From the NCBI RefSeq assembly GCF_900187565.1, contig NZ_FYED01000004.1:1-64000 (forward strand): a stretch of DNA of 64,000 nt. Direction: 5' to 3'. Below the pieces are notes generated by a model. It was not told the DNA's origin, did no database searches, and saw nothing but the letters and a program-made list of their open reading frames with translations. Within the stretch, counting starts at the first letter, position 1. Each line of letters opens with the position of its first letter. The DNA is from Pseudomonas sp. Irchel 3A7 (GTDB lineage Bacteria > Pseudomonadota > Gammaproteobacteria > Pseudomonadales > Pseudomonadaceae). This document shows, one piece after another, positions 18,598 through 28,684 of this stretch. The position numbers were made by a program, and so were the translations under genes.

Positions 18598-21501
18598 ATG
18601 GTTCAAGTTCGCAAACTGGTGTTAGCAATAGCGGCCGCCTCGGCGCTGTCCTCCGGTATGGCGCATGCCCTCGGGCTCGGGGAATTGACCCTGAAGTCGA
18701 CGCTGAACCAGCCGCTGGTGGCGGAAATCGAGTTGCTCGACGTCAAGGAACTCACCGCTGCCGAAGTGGTGCCGAGCCTGGCGTCACCTGAAGATTTCGC
18801 CAAGGCCGGTGTCGATCGCCAGGCGTTTCTCAACGACCTGACCTTCACCCCGGTGTTGAACGCCAGCGGCAAAAGCATCCTGCGTGTGACCTCCAGCCAG
18901 CCTCTTTCCGAACCGATGGTGAAATTCCTGGTTCAAGTGATGTGGCCCAACGGTCGTCTGTTGCGCGATTACAGCGTGCTGCTCGATCCGTCCAAATTCT
19001 CGCCGCAAACCGCTGAAGCGGCTGCGCAGCCTGTACCGACTCAAGGCACAACGCCGGTCACCGGTGCGACCCAGCCATCCCAATACACCACTTCGGCGCG
19101 CGATACCCTGTGGGAAATCGCCGCGAAGGCCCGTAACGGCGGGTCGATTCAACAAACCATGCTGGCCATCCAGGCGCTGAACCCGGATGCCTTTATCGAC
19201 GGCAACATCAACCGCCTGAAAACCGGGCAGGTGCTGCGCCTGCCGGATCAGGCGCAAACTGCCAGCCTGCCGCAGTCCAAGGCCATCGCTGAAGTGGCTG
19301 CTCAAAACACTGCCTGGCGTCAGGGGCGTCGTTATGTGCCCAAGCCTGGAACCGGGCAGCAACAACTCGATGCCACCAATCGCGGCCGCGGTGAAGCCGT
19401 GTCGACGCAAGCCGGGCGGGATAATCTGAGCCTGGTTTCTGCCGAGTCCGGAAAAGCCCGCGGCAAAGGTCCAGCCGGTGATGCCAAGGCCTTGAGCAAC
19501 AAGCTGGCGGTCACCCAGGAAAGCCTCGATACGACCCGTCGTGATAACGAGGAACTGAAAAGCCGCATCTCCGATCTTCAAAGTCAGATGGACAAGCTGC
19601 AACGCCTGATCGAATTGAAGAACAATCAACTGGCCAAGCTGCAGGCCGAAGGCGCCGCAGGTGGGCCGGATGCCACTCCTGCCGCGGCCGCTCCGGCGAT
19701 CACCGCTGAGCTGGCGGCCAGCCCTGGGGCAGCGCCTGCCGAACCTGTGCCTGCGACACCGACTCCGGCCGCGCCTGAGACTGCAGTGGCTCCGGCCGAG
19801 CCACCAGCCGAGGCTGCATCGCCAGCCTCCGACGAGCAGAAATTCAACGAATTGCTGACCAATCCATGGCTGTTGGGTCTGGCCGGTGGCGGGGCAGTGG
19901 TGGTGTTGCTGTTGCTGCTGTTGCTGGCACGTCGCCGCAAAGCCCAGCAGGAAGCCGAGAAACATCTGCGCATGGCCCGCGCCTTGGCCGAAGATCAGCC
20001 GTTTTCCGCCGATCTCGATCTGCCGGAAAGCAGCTTCGACGGGCTGGAAGTACCACCGCCAAGCGTGAAGCGCGCTACCGTGCCGCCACCTGCGCCAGCT
20101 CCGGCGTCGGTGATTGCTCCGGTCGTGGTGACGCCGCCGATCGCCGCACCACTGGTGGCGCCGGCCGCCGAGCGTTCCGACGATGTGTTGGGCCAGGCTC
20201 AGTCGCACATTGCCGCCGGACGTCTGAATCAGGCTGCCGCGTTGCTGGAAGAGGGCGTCAAGCAAGCGCCGCAGCGCAGTGATTTGCGCCTGAAGCTGAT
20301 GGAGGTCTACGGCTTGCAGGGCGACCGCGACGCATTCGTGGTTCAGGAGCGTCAACTGGTGGCCAATGGCGACAATTTCGCCCAGGTCGAAAAACTGAAA
20401 AGCCGTTTCCCGGCCATGGCGCTGGTGGCCGCCGGTGGAATTGCTGCTGCCGCCGCCGCTGCCGAACTGGACGCGCAATACGTCAAGGACCTGCTGCTGG
20501 ACGAGCCGCAAGCTCCCGCAGAGGTGCGGGCCGAAGACGATTTAGACAGTGCTTTCGATCTGAGCCTGGATGATCTGGACAGCGTTACGCCAGCAGCCGT
20601 TGCGCCAGCAGCGCAACCGGAACCTGAGCCCGAGCCGCAAGCCCCGGCCTCAATTCCGACCGATGACGATTTCGACAGTGCTTTCGATCTGAGTCTCGAC
20701 GATCTGGACAGCATTACGCCGGTAGCCGTTGCGCCAGCAGCGCAACCGGAACCTGAGCCCGAACCGCAAGCCCTGGCCTCAATTCCGACCGATGACGATT
20801 TCGACAGTGCTTTCGATCTGAGTCTCGACGATCTGGACAACATTACGCCGGTAGCCGTTGCACCGGCCCCGCAGCCTTTGCCTGAACCGGAAGTTGCTGC
20901 AACCCTGGACGAGCTGGAAGACTTCCCGCAGGACGACGACCTGAGCTTTGAGTCGGTGCTGCAGCAGCAGACTGAAATCAAGGAAAACCTCGACGACCTG
21001 TCGGCCTTCGATCTGGACATGGATCTCGGTGGCGAGCCTTCGCCGGCGACCCTGGCCGAAGACGAGTTCCTGCTGAGCCTGGACGACGACGTCAAGGACC
21101 TGCCTGTCGCCGAAGCGCCGACGGCTGCGCATGTAACGCTGGACGATCTGGAGCTGCCGGCCGATTTCGATCTGTCCCTGGCTGACGAGATGGATGCTCC
21201 TGACGCGCCGGATGCATTCGCCGCTGAGCTGGATGACGTCAATGCGGAGCTTGATCGCTTGTCCCAGAGCCTCAGCGAGCCAACTTTCACCGTGGACGAC
21301 GCCCTGGCGACCGTGGACGACGAGCCGGAATTCGATTTCCTGTCCGGCACCGACGAAGTCGCCACCAAGCTCGATCTGGCTCAGGCCTACATCGACATGG
21401 GTGACAACGACGGCGCCCGGGACATCCTCAATGAGGTGGTGACCGAAGGCGACGATGGCCAGAAGAGCGAAGCCAAGGAGATGCTGGCGCGCCTGGCTTG
21501 A
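18598..21501 (+). CDS. fimV: FimV/HubP-type polar motility protein
   Basis: 967-residue inner-membrane peptidoglycan-binding hub that positions type IV pili and related systems at the cell pole. A signal peptide (about 1-26) is followed by the FimV N-domain (LGLGELTLKSTLNQPL), a LysM domain (about 160-215), a coiled coil (about 300-350), and a Pro/Ala linker. One membrane helix (about 423-445, GGGAVVVLLLLLLLA) leads to the cytoplasmic half: a TPR-like segment, very acidic repeats, and the conserved C-terminal FimV motif (KLDLAQAYIDMGDNDGAR). AAGGATGAG precedes the ATG. A terminator follows. Confidence 0.96.
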   Translation: MVQVRKLVLAIAAASALSSGMAHALGLGELTLKSTLNQPLVAEIELLDVKELTAAEVVPSLASPEDFAKAGVDRQAFLNDLTFTPVLNASGKSILRVTSSQPLSEPMVKFLVQVMWPNGRLLRDYSVLLDPSKFSPQTAEAAAQPVPTQGTTPVTGATQPSQYTTSARDTLWEIAAKARNGGSIQQTMLAIQALNPDAFIDGNINRLKTGQVLRLPDQAQTASLPQSKAIAEVAAQNTAWRQGRRYVPKPGTGQQQLDATNRGRGEAVSTQAGRDNLSLVSAESGKARGKGPAGDAKALSNKLAVTQESLDTTRRDNEELKSRISDLQSQMDKLQRLIELKNNQLAKLQAEGAAGGPDATPAAAAPAITAELAASPGAAPAEPVPATPTPAAPETAVAPAEPPAEAASPASDEQKFNELLTNPWLLGLAGGGAVVVLLLLLLLARRRKAQQEAEKHLRMARALAEDQPFSADLDLPESSFDGLEVPPPSVKRATVPPPAPAPASVIAPVVVTPPIAAPLVAPAAERSDDVLGQAQSHIAAGRLNQAAALLEEGVKQAPQRSDLRLKLMEVYGLQGDRDAFVVQERQLVANGDNFAQVEKLKSRFPAMALVAAGGIAAAAAAAELDAQYVKDLLLDEPQAPAEVRAEDDLDSAFDLSLDDLDSVTPAAVAPAAQPEPEPEPQAPASIPTDDDFDSAFDLSLDDLDSITPVAVAPAAQPEPEPEPQALASIPTDDDFDSAFDLSLDDLDNITPVAVAPAPQPLPEPEVAATLDELEDFPQDDDLSFESVLQQQTEIKENLDDLSAFDLDMDLGGEPSPATLAEDEFLLSLDDDVKDLPVAEAPTAAHVTLDDLELPADFDLSLADEMDAPDAPDAFAAELDDVNAELDRLSQSLSEPTFTVDDALATVDDEPEFDFLSGTDEVATKLDLAQAYIDMGDNDGARDILNEVVTEGDDGQKSEAKEMLARLA
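20536..20870 (+). repeat. 129-bp in-frame tandem repeats encoding an acidic FimV segment
   Basis: Repeats begin at 20536, 20665 and 20794 (exact 129-bp period, 43 residues). Each contains DSAFDLSLDDLD followed by a Pro/Glu-rich spacer (QPEPEPEPQA). Copies two and three are nearly identical in DNA, so this is a recent, probably length-variable expansion. Confidence 0.93.
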
Positions 21502-21525
21502 GTGATCGACTCGTTATAAGCAAAG

Positions 21526-21553
21526 CGGCAGCCCGGTGGGGCTGCCGTTTTTG
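21526..21553 (+). terminator. intrinsic terminator after fimV
   Basis: CGGCAGCCC (21526-21534) pairs with GGGCTGCCG (21539-21547) and is followed by T5. Confidence 0.9.
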
Positions 21554-21590
21554 TTTGTGTCGATAGTGTGAGGGTGCCTGCCGGGCCGCT

Positions 21591-21680
21591 TTCGCGAGCA
21601 GGCTCGCTCCCACAAGGATTGGCGTGAGACACAAATGATGGGCACCCCCGATCCACTGTGGGAGCGAGCCTGCTCGCGAA
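21591..21680. repeat. REP doublet
   Basis: TTCGCGAGCAGGCTCGCTCCCACA (21591-21614) and the inverted copy (21657-21680) lie between the fimV terminator and the truA promoter. Confidence 0.92.
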
Positions 21681-21716
21681 GAGGGCGTCACATTCAACAC
21701 TGCACCGACTGTTGTA

Positions 21717-21745
21717 CTGGCATCCCCGTCCCACAGCCTTATAAT
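21717..21745 (+). promoter_or_regulatory. probable truA promoter
   Basis: A perfect -10 hexamer TATAAT (21740-21745) has CTGGCA (21717-21722) 17 bp upstream as a fair -35. The hexamer overlaps the first in-frame ATG (21744), so that ATG cannot be the start codon of transcripts made here. Confidence 0.65.
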
Positions 21746-21779
21746 GCCCGCCATTGCGTACATCAGCAGGCTGTTCCCC

Positions 21780-22634
21780 TTGGCAAACATAGATAACCCG
21801 GCCGCCGAAATGGCGGCCGACGGCTTTTTCCGGATCGCGTTGGGCGTTGAATACAAGGGCTCGCGATATCGCGGCTGGCAGCGCCAGGCCTCCGGTGTGC
21901 TCACTGTGCAGGAAACCCTCGAAAACGCCTTGTCCAAAGTCGCCGACTCTCCCGTGTCGCTGCTCTGCGCCGGGCGTACGGATGCCGGCGTGCATGCCTG
22001 TGGTCAGGTGGTGCATTTCGATACCCAGGTCGAACGGTCGATGAAAGCCTGGGTCATGGGCGCCAACATCAACTTGCCGCACGACGTCAGTGTCAGTTGG
22101 GCCAAGGTCATGCCGGCGCATTTTCATGCACGGTTCAAGGCCATCGCCCGGCGCTACCGCTATGTGATCTACAACGATCAGATCCGCCCGGCGCACCTCA
22201 ATGAAGAAATCACCTGGAACCACCGTCCGCTGGACGTCGAGCGTATGGCCGAGGCGGCTCAATACCTGGTGGGAACCCATGACTTCAGCGCCTTTCGCGC
22301 CGGTCAGTGCCAGGCCAAGTCGCCGATCAAGCAATTGCATCACCTGCGCGTCACGCGCCACGGCAAGATGATCGTGCTGGATATCCGCGCCAATGCCTTC
22401 CTGCACCACATGGTGCGCAACATTGCCGGTGTACTGATGACCATCGGCGCTGGCGAGCGTCCGGTGGAATGGATGAAGGAAGTGCTGGAGAGCCGGATCC
22501 GCCGTACCGGTGGGGTGACGGCGCATCCGTTCGGGTTGTATCTGGTGCAGGTCGAGTACCGTGACGAGTTCGAATTGCCCGAGCGATACATCGGGCCGCA
22601 CTTCCTGACCGGTTTCTCCGAACTTGACGGCTGA
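21780..22634 (+). CDS. truA: tRNA pseudouridine(38-40) synthase TruA
   Basis: Cytosolic enzyme that makes pseudouridine at tRNA positions 38-40. The IALGVEYKGSRYRGWQRQ start and the catalytic Asp in CAGRTDAGVHACGQ are diagnostic, and HHMVRNIAGVL is the conserved C-terminal motif. The frame is open from ATG 21744, but a -10 box covers it. TTG 21780 or ATG 21810 are the realistic starts; I report TTG 21780 (284 residues), and ATG 21810 gives a better match to the short E. coli N terminus. Neither has a strong ribosome-binding site. Confidence 0.9.
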   Translation: MANIDNPAAEMAADGFFRIALGVEYKGSRYRGWQRQASGVLTVQETLENALSKVADSPVSLLCAGRTDAGVHACGQVVHFDTQVERSMKAWVMGANINLPHDVSVSWAKVMPAHFHARFKAIARRYRYVIYNDQIRPAHLNEEITWNHRPLDVERMAEAAQYLVGTHDFSAFRAGQCQAKSPIKQLHHLRVTRHGKMIVLDIRANAFLHHMVRNIAGVLMTIGAGERPVEWMKEVLESRIRRTGGVTAHPFGLYLVQVEYRDEFELPERYIGPHFLTGFSELDG

Positions 22635-22697
22635 CGCCCTCGAACGCTTTTGTTACCATCCGGGACTTTCTCGGATTTGCCGTGGGGTTTTCTCGAC

Positions 22698-23315
22698 ATG
22701 TCAGCCGTTCGCAGCAAGATTTGCGGGATTACCCGCATAGAAGATGCGTTGGCAGCGGTCGAAGCCGGAGCCGATGCCATCGGATTCGTGTTTTATGCCA
22801 AGAGCCCGCGGGCGGTGACGTTCCAGCAGGCGCGCGCGATCATCAAGGCGTTGCCACCGTTCGTCACCACCGTGGGTTTGTTCGTCAATGCCAGCCGTTG
22901 CGAGTTGGGGGAAATCCTCGACGCCGTGCCGCTGGACCTTTTGCAGTTCCATGGTGATGAAAGCGCTGAAGACTGCGAAGGCTGGCATCGTCCGTACATC
23001 AAGGCATTGCGGGTCAAGGCCGGTGACGACATCGCGGCAGCCTGTGCTGCATATCCAGGCGCCAGCGGCATTCTGCTCGATGCTTATGTAGAAGGCATTC
23101 CCGGTGGAACCGGCGAAGCGTTCGACTGGTCACTGATACCGCAGGGCTTGAGCAAGCCGATCATCCTGGCGGGCGGCCTGACCCCTGATAACGTCGCCGA
23201 AGCGGTGGCGCGGGTTCGGCCTTATGCCGTGGATGTCAGTGGCGGGGTAGAGGCGAGCAAGGGCATCAAGGATCACGCAAAGATCAAGGCGTTCATCAAA
23301 GCGGTACGGGGATGA
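22698..23315 (+). CDS. trpF: phosphoribosylanthranilate isomerase
   Basis: 205-residue TIM barrel, third step of tryptophan synthesis. The catalytic Cys is in SKICGITR (residues 6-13) and the general acid Asp is in [22 protein letters not shown] and VDVSGGVE form the phosphate-binding loops. ATG 22698 matches the family N terminus, although the frame is open upstream. As in other pseudomonads it sits apart from other trp genes, between truA and accD. Confidence 0.97.
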   Translation: MSAVRSKICGITRIEDALAAVEAGADAIGFVFYAKSPRAVTFQQARAIIKALPPFVTTVGLFVNASRCELGEILDAVPLDLLQFHGDESAEDCEGWHRPYIKALRVKAGDDIAAACAAYPGASGILLDAYVEGIPGGTGEAFDWSLIPQGLSKPIILAGGLTPDNVAEAVARVRPYAVDVSGGVEASKGIKDHAKIKAFIKAVRG

Positions 23316-23507
23316 TGTGACGGCTGGCACACTGCCGCCGTCCACTGCACTGTACAAAAACGGCTGAGGATTGATGAGTCGTACGCAGGTCACGCTTCAC
23401 TGACCCGGCCATCCATCAAACATCGCCGCACACATGAATTTAGCTCAAGGGCATACGCGGGGCTGCGAACCAGAGCGTTCGGGCCGCCGGTACTGGAGAA
23501 AGAAAGC

Positions 23508-24428
23508 ATGAGCAACTGGTTGGTAGACAAACTGATCCCTTCGATCATGCGTTCCGAGGTCAAGAAGAGCTCGGTGCCTGAAGGTCTTTGGCACAAATGC
23601 CCGTCTTGCGAGGCTGTGTTGTATCGTCCGGAGCTGGAAAAGACCCTGGACGTTTGCCCCAAGTGCAATCACCACATGCGTATCGGCGCGCGCGCCCGTA
23701 TCGACATTTTCCTCGACGCCGAAGGTCGTGTCGAACTGGGTGCGGACCTGGAGCCGGTCGACCGTCTGAAGTTCCGTGACGGCAAGAAGTACAAGGATCG
23801 CCTGACCGCAGCGCAAAAGCAGACCGGCGAAAAAGACGCCCTGATTTCCATGAGCGGCACGCTGTTGGGCATGCCGGTAGTGGTTTCGGCGTTCGAATTC
23901 AACTTCATGGGCGGTTCGATGGGCGCCATCGTCGGCGAGCGCTTCGTGCGCGCCGCCAACTACGCCTTGGAAAAACGCTGCCCAATGATCTGCTTCTCCG
24001 CCTCCGGCGGTGCGCGGATGCAGGAAGCGCTGATCTCCCTGATGCAAATGGCCAAGACCTCCGCGGTACTGGCGCGTCTGCGTGAAGAAGGCATTCCGTT
24101 CATCTCCGTGCTGACCGATCCGGTCTACGGCGGTGTTTCCGCCAGTCTGGCGATGCTGGGCGACGTGATCGTCGGCGAGCCGAAAGCCCTGATCGGCTTT
24201 GCCGGTCCGCGCGTCATCGAGCAGACCGTGCGCGAAAAACTGCCGGAAGGCTTCCAGCGCAGTGAATTCCTGCTGGAGCACGGTGCGATCGACATGATCA
24301 TTCACCGTCAGGAACTGCGTCCGCGCCTGGGTAACCTGCTGGCGCAAATGATGGGCCTGCCGACGCCGAAGTTCGTCGCCGCGCCAATTGAACCGATCGT
24401 CGTTCCACCGGTGCCTGCCAACATATGA
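23508..24428 (+). CDS. accD: acetyl-CoA carboxylase carboxyltransferase subunit beta
   Basis: 306-residue subunit which, with AccA, transfers CO2 from carboxybiotin to acetyl-CoA, the first committed step of fatty-acid synthesis. The N-terminal zinc ribbon has Cys31, Cys34, Cys50 and Cys53. The crotonase-fold body contains [10 protein letters not shown] and the oxyanion loop [23 protein letters not shown] precedes the ATG. The stop overlaps the folC start (ATGA). Confidence 0.98.
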   Translation: MSNWLVDKLIPSIMRSEVKKSSVPEGLWHKCPSCEAVLYRPELEKTLDVCPKCNHHMRIGARARIDIFLDAEGRVELGADLEPVDRLKFRDGKKYKDRLTAAQKQTGEKDALISMSGTLLGMPVVVSAFEFNFMGGSMGAIVGERFVRAANYALEKRCPMICFSASGGARMQEALISLMQMAKTSAVLARLREEGIPFISVLTDPVYGGVSASLAMLGDVIVGEPKALIGFAGPRVIEQTVREKLPEGFQRSEFLLEHGAIDMIIHRQELRPRLGNLLAQMMGLPTPKFVAAPIEPIVVPPVPANI

Positions 24429-25732
24429 CCGAACGTACCCTTGGCGAGTGGCTCGCCTACCTTGAGCAGTTGCACCCTTCGGCCATCGACATGGGCCTTG
24501 AGCGCTCGCAACAGGTAGCGTCCCGCATGGGACTGGGCAAGCCGGCGCCTCGGGTGATTACGGTCACCGGCACCAACGGCAAGGGTTCGACCTGTGCCTT
24601 CGTAGCGTCTTTGCTGCGAGCCCAGGGCCTGAACGTCGGTGTCTACAATTCGCCGCACCTGCTGCGTTATAACGAGCGGGTGCAGGTCAACGGCGTCGAG
24701 GCTACTGACGCCGAGCTGTGCCAGGCCTTCGCTGCGGTGGAGGCGGGGCGCGGCGATACTTCCCTGACTTATTTCGAAATGGGCACCCTGGCGGCGTTCT
24801 GGCTGTTTCAACAGTCCGGGCTCGATGCCGTGGTGCTGGAAGTCGGTCTGGGCGGTCGTCTGGACACGGTCAACGTGGTAGACGCCGATATGGCGCTGGT
24901 CACCAGCATTGGCGTCGACCATGCGGATTATCTGGGTGATACCCGTGAGTCCGTGGCCTTCGAAAAGGCCGGCATCTTCCGTCAGGGCGCGCCTGCGCTC
25001 TGTGGCGACCTGAATCCTCCGCAACCCCTGCTGGATAAAGCGCGCGAGCTCAACTGCCCGTTTTTCCTGCGTGGGCGCGATTTCGATCTCGGGATCACCG
25101 ACCATAACTGGCAATGGCGCGGCCTCGACGCTCAGGGCCGTGTGGTCGAGTTACATGATTTGCCCTTGCTTGATCTGCCGATGGAAAACGCCGCGCTGGC
25201 GTTGCAGGCCTATCTGCTGCTCGGATTGCCTTGGTTGGATGCGCAAATCATCGACGCGCTGCAAGCCACTCGCGTGGTCGGTCGTCTCGATCGCCGGCAG
25301 TTCAACTGGCAGGGCAAGCGTCTGAATCTGCTGCTGGATGTGGGGCATAACCCACATGCGGCTGAATATCTGGCCCGGCGTCTGGCCAGTCGTCCACCTG
25401 TCGGCAAGCGCCTGGCGGTGTTCGGTTTGCTGGCGGACAAGGATCTGGATGGTGTAATTGACGAGTTGAGTGATAGTGTCGAGCACTGGGCCGTCGCACC
25501 GCTGGATTCGCCGCGGGCACGGCCGGTAGTCGAGTTGCACGGGGCGCTGCACAAGCGCGGTGCTTCGGTAACGTCATATGGCAGCGTGGCCGCCGCCCTG
25601 GAAGGGCAGTGTGCGCTGGCGACGAGCGACGACGAAATTCTGTTGTTCGGATCATTTTATTGTGTCGCCGAGGCCCTGGATTGGCTGGCCCGGCGCTCCA
25701 CGGAGGAAGCGGCAAATGGCATTGCTGGATAA
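24425..25732 (+). CDS. folC: bifunctional dihydrofolate synthase/folylpolyglutamate synthase
   Basis: 435-residue Mur-ligase-family enzyme adding glutamate to dihydropteroate and tetrahydrofolates. The ATP-binding loop is [13 protein letters not shown] (about 46-58); [10 protein letters not shown] and DVGHNPHA are family motifs. It starts in the four-base overlap with accD, indicating translational coupling, and its 3' end overlaps dedD by 17 bp. Confidence 0.97.
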   Translation: MTERTLGEWLAYLEQLHPSAIDMGLERSQQVASRMGLGKPAPRVITVTGTNGKGSTCAFVASLLRAQGLNVGVYNSPHLLRYNERVQVNGVEATDAELCQAFAAVEAGRGDTSLTYFEMGTLAAFWLFQQSGLDAVVLEVGLGGRLDTVNVVDADMALVTSIGVDHADYLGDTRESVAFEKAGIFRQGAPALCGDLNPPQPLLDKARELNCPFFLRGRDFDLGITDHNWQWRGLDAQGRVVELHDLPLLDLPMENAALALQAYLLLGLPWLDAQIIDALQATRVVGRLDRRQFNWQGKRLNLLLDVGHNPHAAEYLARRLASRPPVGKRLAVFGLLADKDLDGVIDELSDSVEHWAVAPLDSPRARPVVELHGALHKRGASVTSYGSVAAALEGQCALATSDDEILLFGSFYCVAEALDWLARRSTEEAANGIAG

Positions 25733-26405
25733 AGCCTACAAACAGCGCATGGTTGGCGCCCTGGTCCTGGTGGCATTGGCCGTGATTTTCCTGCCGATGC
25801 TGTTCTCCCGTCAGGATGAGCAGCGCCAGGTAACGGTCGAGGCCCCGGCTGCTCCGCAAGCGCCAGCGATGCCGCAAGTGCAGGTTGAACCGGTAGTGGT
25901 GCCAGAACCCCAAGCCTTGCCACAGGAACCGGTGCCGAGCGACGACGATATCGCTCAGGACGTGCCTGCAGCGCCGGTCGCACCGGCTGTGTCCGCTGTA
26001 CCGGCACCGGCACCGGCACCGGCTCCAGCTGCCAAGCCGGTCACACCGCCTGCTCCGGCACCGATCCCGGCGCTGGCTGCCAAGCCCGCGACGGCTCCTG
26101 CCCAACCCATTACGGCGGCTCCGGGCAAGCCGGACACCACGCAGAGTCGCGTCGATGCCAATGGGTTGTCGGTCAGCTGGTCGGTGCAACTGGCCAGCCT
26201 GTCCAACCGTGAAAGTGCGGAAAAGCTGCAGAAAACCCTGCGCAGCCAGGGTTACAACGCTTATATCCGTTCTGCCGACGGCAAGAACCGGGTGTTTGTC
26301 GGGCCGCTGATCGAGCGCGCCGAGGCCGATCGTCTGCGTGACTTGTTGAACCGCCAGCAGAACCTCAAGGGATTTGTGGTGCGCTTTCAGCCAGAGCGCG
26401 GCTAA
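25716..26405 (+). CDS. dedD: SPOR-domain cell-division protein DedD
   Basis: 229-residue bitopic inner-membrane protein recruited to the septum through denuded peptidoglycan. A short cytoplasmic start is followed by a membrane helix (about 12-31, MVGALVLVALAVIFLPMLF) and a Pro/Ala-rich periplasmic linker. The C-terminal SPOR domain (about 150-229) begins at WSVQLASLSNRESAEKL. GGAGG (25702-25706) fixes the start at 25716, inside the end of folC. Confidence 0.95.
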   Translation: MALLDKAYKQRMVGALVLVALAVIFLPMLFSRQDEQRQVTVEAPAAPQAPAMPQVQVEPVVVPEPQALPQEPVPSDDDIAQDVPAAPVAPAVSAVPAPAPAPAPAAKPVTPPAPAPIPALAAKPATAPAQPITAAPGKPDTTQSRVDANGLSVSWSVQLASLSNRESAEKLQKTLRSQGYNAYIRSADGKNRVFVGPLIERAEADRLRDLLNRQQNLKGFVVRFQPERG

Positions 26406-26503
26406 ATCTATCGACCCGATTTGAAATGCACTGACAATCGCAGCTTACCGATAAGCATGGGCTCTGCTAAAATGCGCCGCCTTATCCGTCTGTAGGCTGC
26501 ACT

Positions 26504-27064
26504 GTGCCATTTACCTGGGTTGACTGGGCGATCGTTGCAATCGTCGCCATCTCCGCATTGATCAGTCTGAGCCGCGGCTTCGTCAAAGAAGCACTGTCGC
26601 TGGTGACCTGGATCATCGCAGGAGTCGTTGCCTGGATGTTTGGTGGCTCATTGTCCGAGTACCTCGCCGGATACATCCAAACGCCATCAGCCCGTGTGAT
26701 CACGGGTTGCGCAATAATGTTTGTCGCCACGTTAATCGTAGGCGCAATGATCAATTATCTTATCGGCGAATTGGTACGCGTCACCGGGCTGTCCGGGACC
26801 GATCGATTCCTCGGCATGGCCTTCGGCGCCGCGCGTGGCGGGCTGCTGGTGGTCGTGGCGGTCGGGCTGTTGAGCCTGGGGCCGGTACAGCAGGACGAGT
26901 GGTGGCAACAGTCGCAGCTCGTGCCAAAATTTCTATTGGTCGCAGACTGGTCCAAAAACCTGATTCTCGGGTGGAGCAGTCAGTGGCTTGCCAGCGGAAT
27001 CAGCGTACCCGCTGATATACCGTTCAAGGAGCACCTCTTGCCGACGGCCAAAACGCCTCAGTGA
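26504..27064 (+). CDS. cvpA: CvpA family membrane protein
   Basis: 186-residue inner-membrane protein with four predicted helices (about 5-25, 30-50, 62-85, 103-122). Named for a role in colicin V production in E. coli and linked by position to purF in many bacteria; its molecular job is unresolved. The start is GTG 26504 (FTWVDWAIVAIV), which matches the family N terminus. purF begins 41 bp later. Confidence 0.93.
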   Translation: MPFTWVDWAIVAIVAISALISLSRGFVKEALSLVTWIIAGVVAWMFGGSLSEYLAGYIQTPSARVITGCAIMFVATLIVGAMINYLIGELVRVTGLSGTDRFLGMAFGAARGGLLVVVAVGLLSLGPVQQDEWWQQSQLVPKFLLVADWSKNLILGWSSQWLASGISVPADIPFKEHLLPTAKTPQ

Positions 27065-27105
27065 GTTGTGTTCAGTTCAGATCCATTAAGTAGGGGTTGC
27101 GTCGC

Positions 27106-28611
27106 ATGTGTGGCATCGTCGGTATCGTCGGTAAGTCGAACGTCAATCAGGCGCTGTATGACGCGCTAACCGTCCTCCAGCACCGCGGCCAGGACGCTGC
27201 CGGTATCGTGACCAGCCATGATGGCCGGTTATTCCTGCGCAAGGACAATGGCCTGGTGCGTGACGTGTTCCAGCAGCGTCACATGCAGCGCCTGGTCGGC
27301 CATATGGGCATCGGCCATGTGCGCTACCCGACCGCGGGCAGCTCGACGTCGGCCGAAGCTCAGCCGTTTTACGTCAACTCGCCTTACGGCATCACCCTGG
27401 CGCACAACGGCAACCTGACCAACGTTGAACAACTGGCCAAGGAGATTTACGAATCCGACCTGCGCCATGTCAACACCAGCTCCGATTCGGAAGTGCTGCT
27501 TAACGTGTTCGCACACGAACTGGCCCAGCGCGGCAAGTTGCAGCCGACCGAAGAGGACGTCTTCGCCGCCGTCACCGACGTGCACAACCGTTGCGTGGGC
27601 GGTTATGCGGTCGTGGCGATGGTGACCGGCTACGGCATCGTCGGTTTCCGCGATCCGCACGGCATCCGTCCGATCGTGTTCGGCCAGCGTCACACCGACG
27701 AAGGCGTCGAATACATGATCGCCTCCGAAAGTGTGTCCCTGGACGTGCTCGGTTTCACCCTGATTCGCGACCTGGCACCGGGCGAAGCGGTCTACATCAC
27801 TGAAGACGGCAAGCTGCACACCCGTCAGTGCGCAACCAACCCGTCCCTGACCCCGTGCATCTTCGAACACGTCTACCTGGCGCGTCCGGATTCGATCATC
27901 GACGGCGTGTCGGTGTACAAGGCCCGTCTGCGCATGGGTGAGAAACTCGCCGAGAAGATCCTGCGCGAGCGTCCTGATCACGATATCGACGTGGTCATCC
28001 CGATCCCGGACACCAGCCGCACCGCGGCCCTGGAGCTGGCGAACCACCTGGGCGTGAAATTCCGCGAAGGCTTCGTGAAGAACCGCTACATCGGCCGGAC
28101 CTTCATCATGCCGGGCCAGGCGGCACGGAAAAAATCCGTACGCCAGAAGCTCAACGCGATCGAGCTGGAATTCCGCGGCAAGAACGTAATGCTGGTGGAC
28201 GATTCCATCGTGCGCGGCACCACCTGCAAGCAGATCATCCAGATGGCACGCGAGGCGGGCGCCAAGAACGTTTATTTCTGCTCTGCCGCACCGGCCGTGC
28301 GCTTCCCGAACGTCTACGGTATCGACATGCCGAGCGCCCACGAACTGATCGCCCACAACCGTTCGACCCAGGATGTGGCGGACCTGATCGGTGCCGACTG
28401 GCTGATCTATCAGGACCTGCCTGACTTGATCGAAGCGGTCGGTGGCGGCAAGATCAAGATCGAGAAGTTCGATTGTGCGGTGTTCGACGGCCAGTACGTG
28501 ACCGGCGACGTCGACGAGGCTTACCTGAACAAGATCGAGCAGGCACGTAACGATGCCTCCAAGGTCAAGACGCAGGCAGTCAGCGCGATCATCGATCTGT
28601 ACAACAACTGA
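27106..28611 (+). CDS. purF: amidophosphoribosyltransferase
   Basis: 501-residue enzyme of the first step of purine synthesis (PRPP + Gln to phosphoribosylamine). The Met is followed directly by Cys (MCGIVGIVG), the N-terminal nucleophile of the Ntn glutaminase domain, so ATG 27106 must be the start. The PRPP-binding loop [13 protein letters not shown] is in the C-terminal phosphoribosyltransferase domain. A cvpA-purF operon is typical. Confidence 0.98.
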   Translation: MCGIVGIVGKSNVNQALYDALTVLQHRGQDAAGIVTSHDGRLFLRKDNGLVRDVFQQRHMQRLVGHMGIGHVRYPTAGSSTSAEAQPFYVNSPYGITLAHNGNLTNVEQLAKEIYESDLRHVNTSSDSEVLLNVFAHELAQRGKLQPTEEDVFAAVTDVHNRCVGGYAVVAMVTGYGIVGFRDPHGIRPIVFGQRHTDEGVEYMIASESVSLDVLGFTLIRDLAPGEAVYITEDGKLHTRQCATNPSLTPCIFEHVYLARPDSIIDGVSVYKARLRMGEKLAEKILRERPDHDIDVVIPIPDTSRTAALELANHLGVKFREGFVKNRYIGRTFIMPGQAARKKSVRQKLNAIELEFRGKNVMLVDDSIVRGTTCKQIIQMAREAGAKNVYFCSAAPAVRFPNVYGIDMPSAHELIAHNRSTQDVADLIGADWLIYQDLPDLIEAVGGGKIKIEKFDCAVFDGQYVTGDVDEAYLNKIEQARNDASKVKTQAVSAIIDLYNN

Positions 28612-28616
28612 GTAAC

Positions 28617-28641
28617 TACCGGCCCTGAGGGGCCGGTTTTG
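28617..28641 (+). terminator. intrinsic terminator after purF
   Basis: CCGGCCC and GGGCCGG pair around TGAG and run into TTTT. It separates purF from metZ. Confidence 0.8.
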
Positions 28642-28684
28642 TATCTGGCTTTTAATTTTCGAGAATAGGGAAAGGAGTGACAGC

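Noticed and set aside
25578..25715. Longer dedD reading frame starting inside folC
   Set aside because: The extra residues have no homology, and a GGAGG sits correctly before ATG 25716, which begins the family N terminus.
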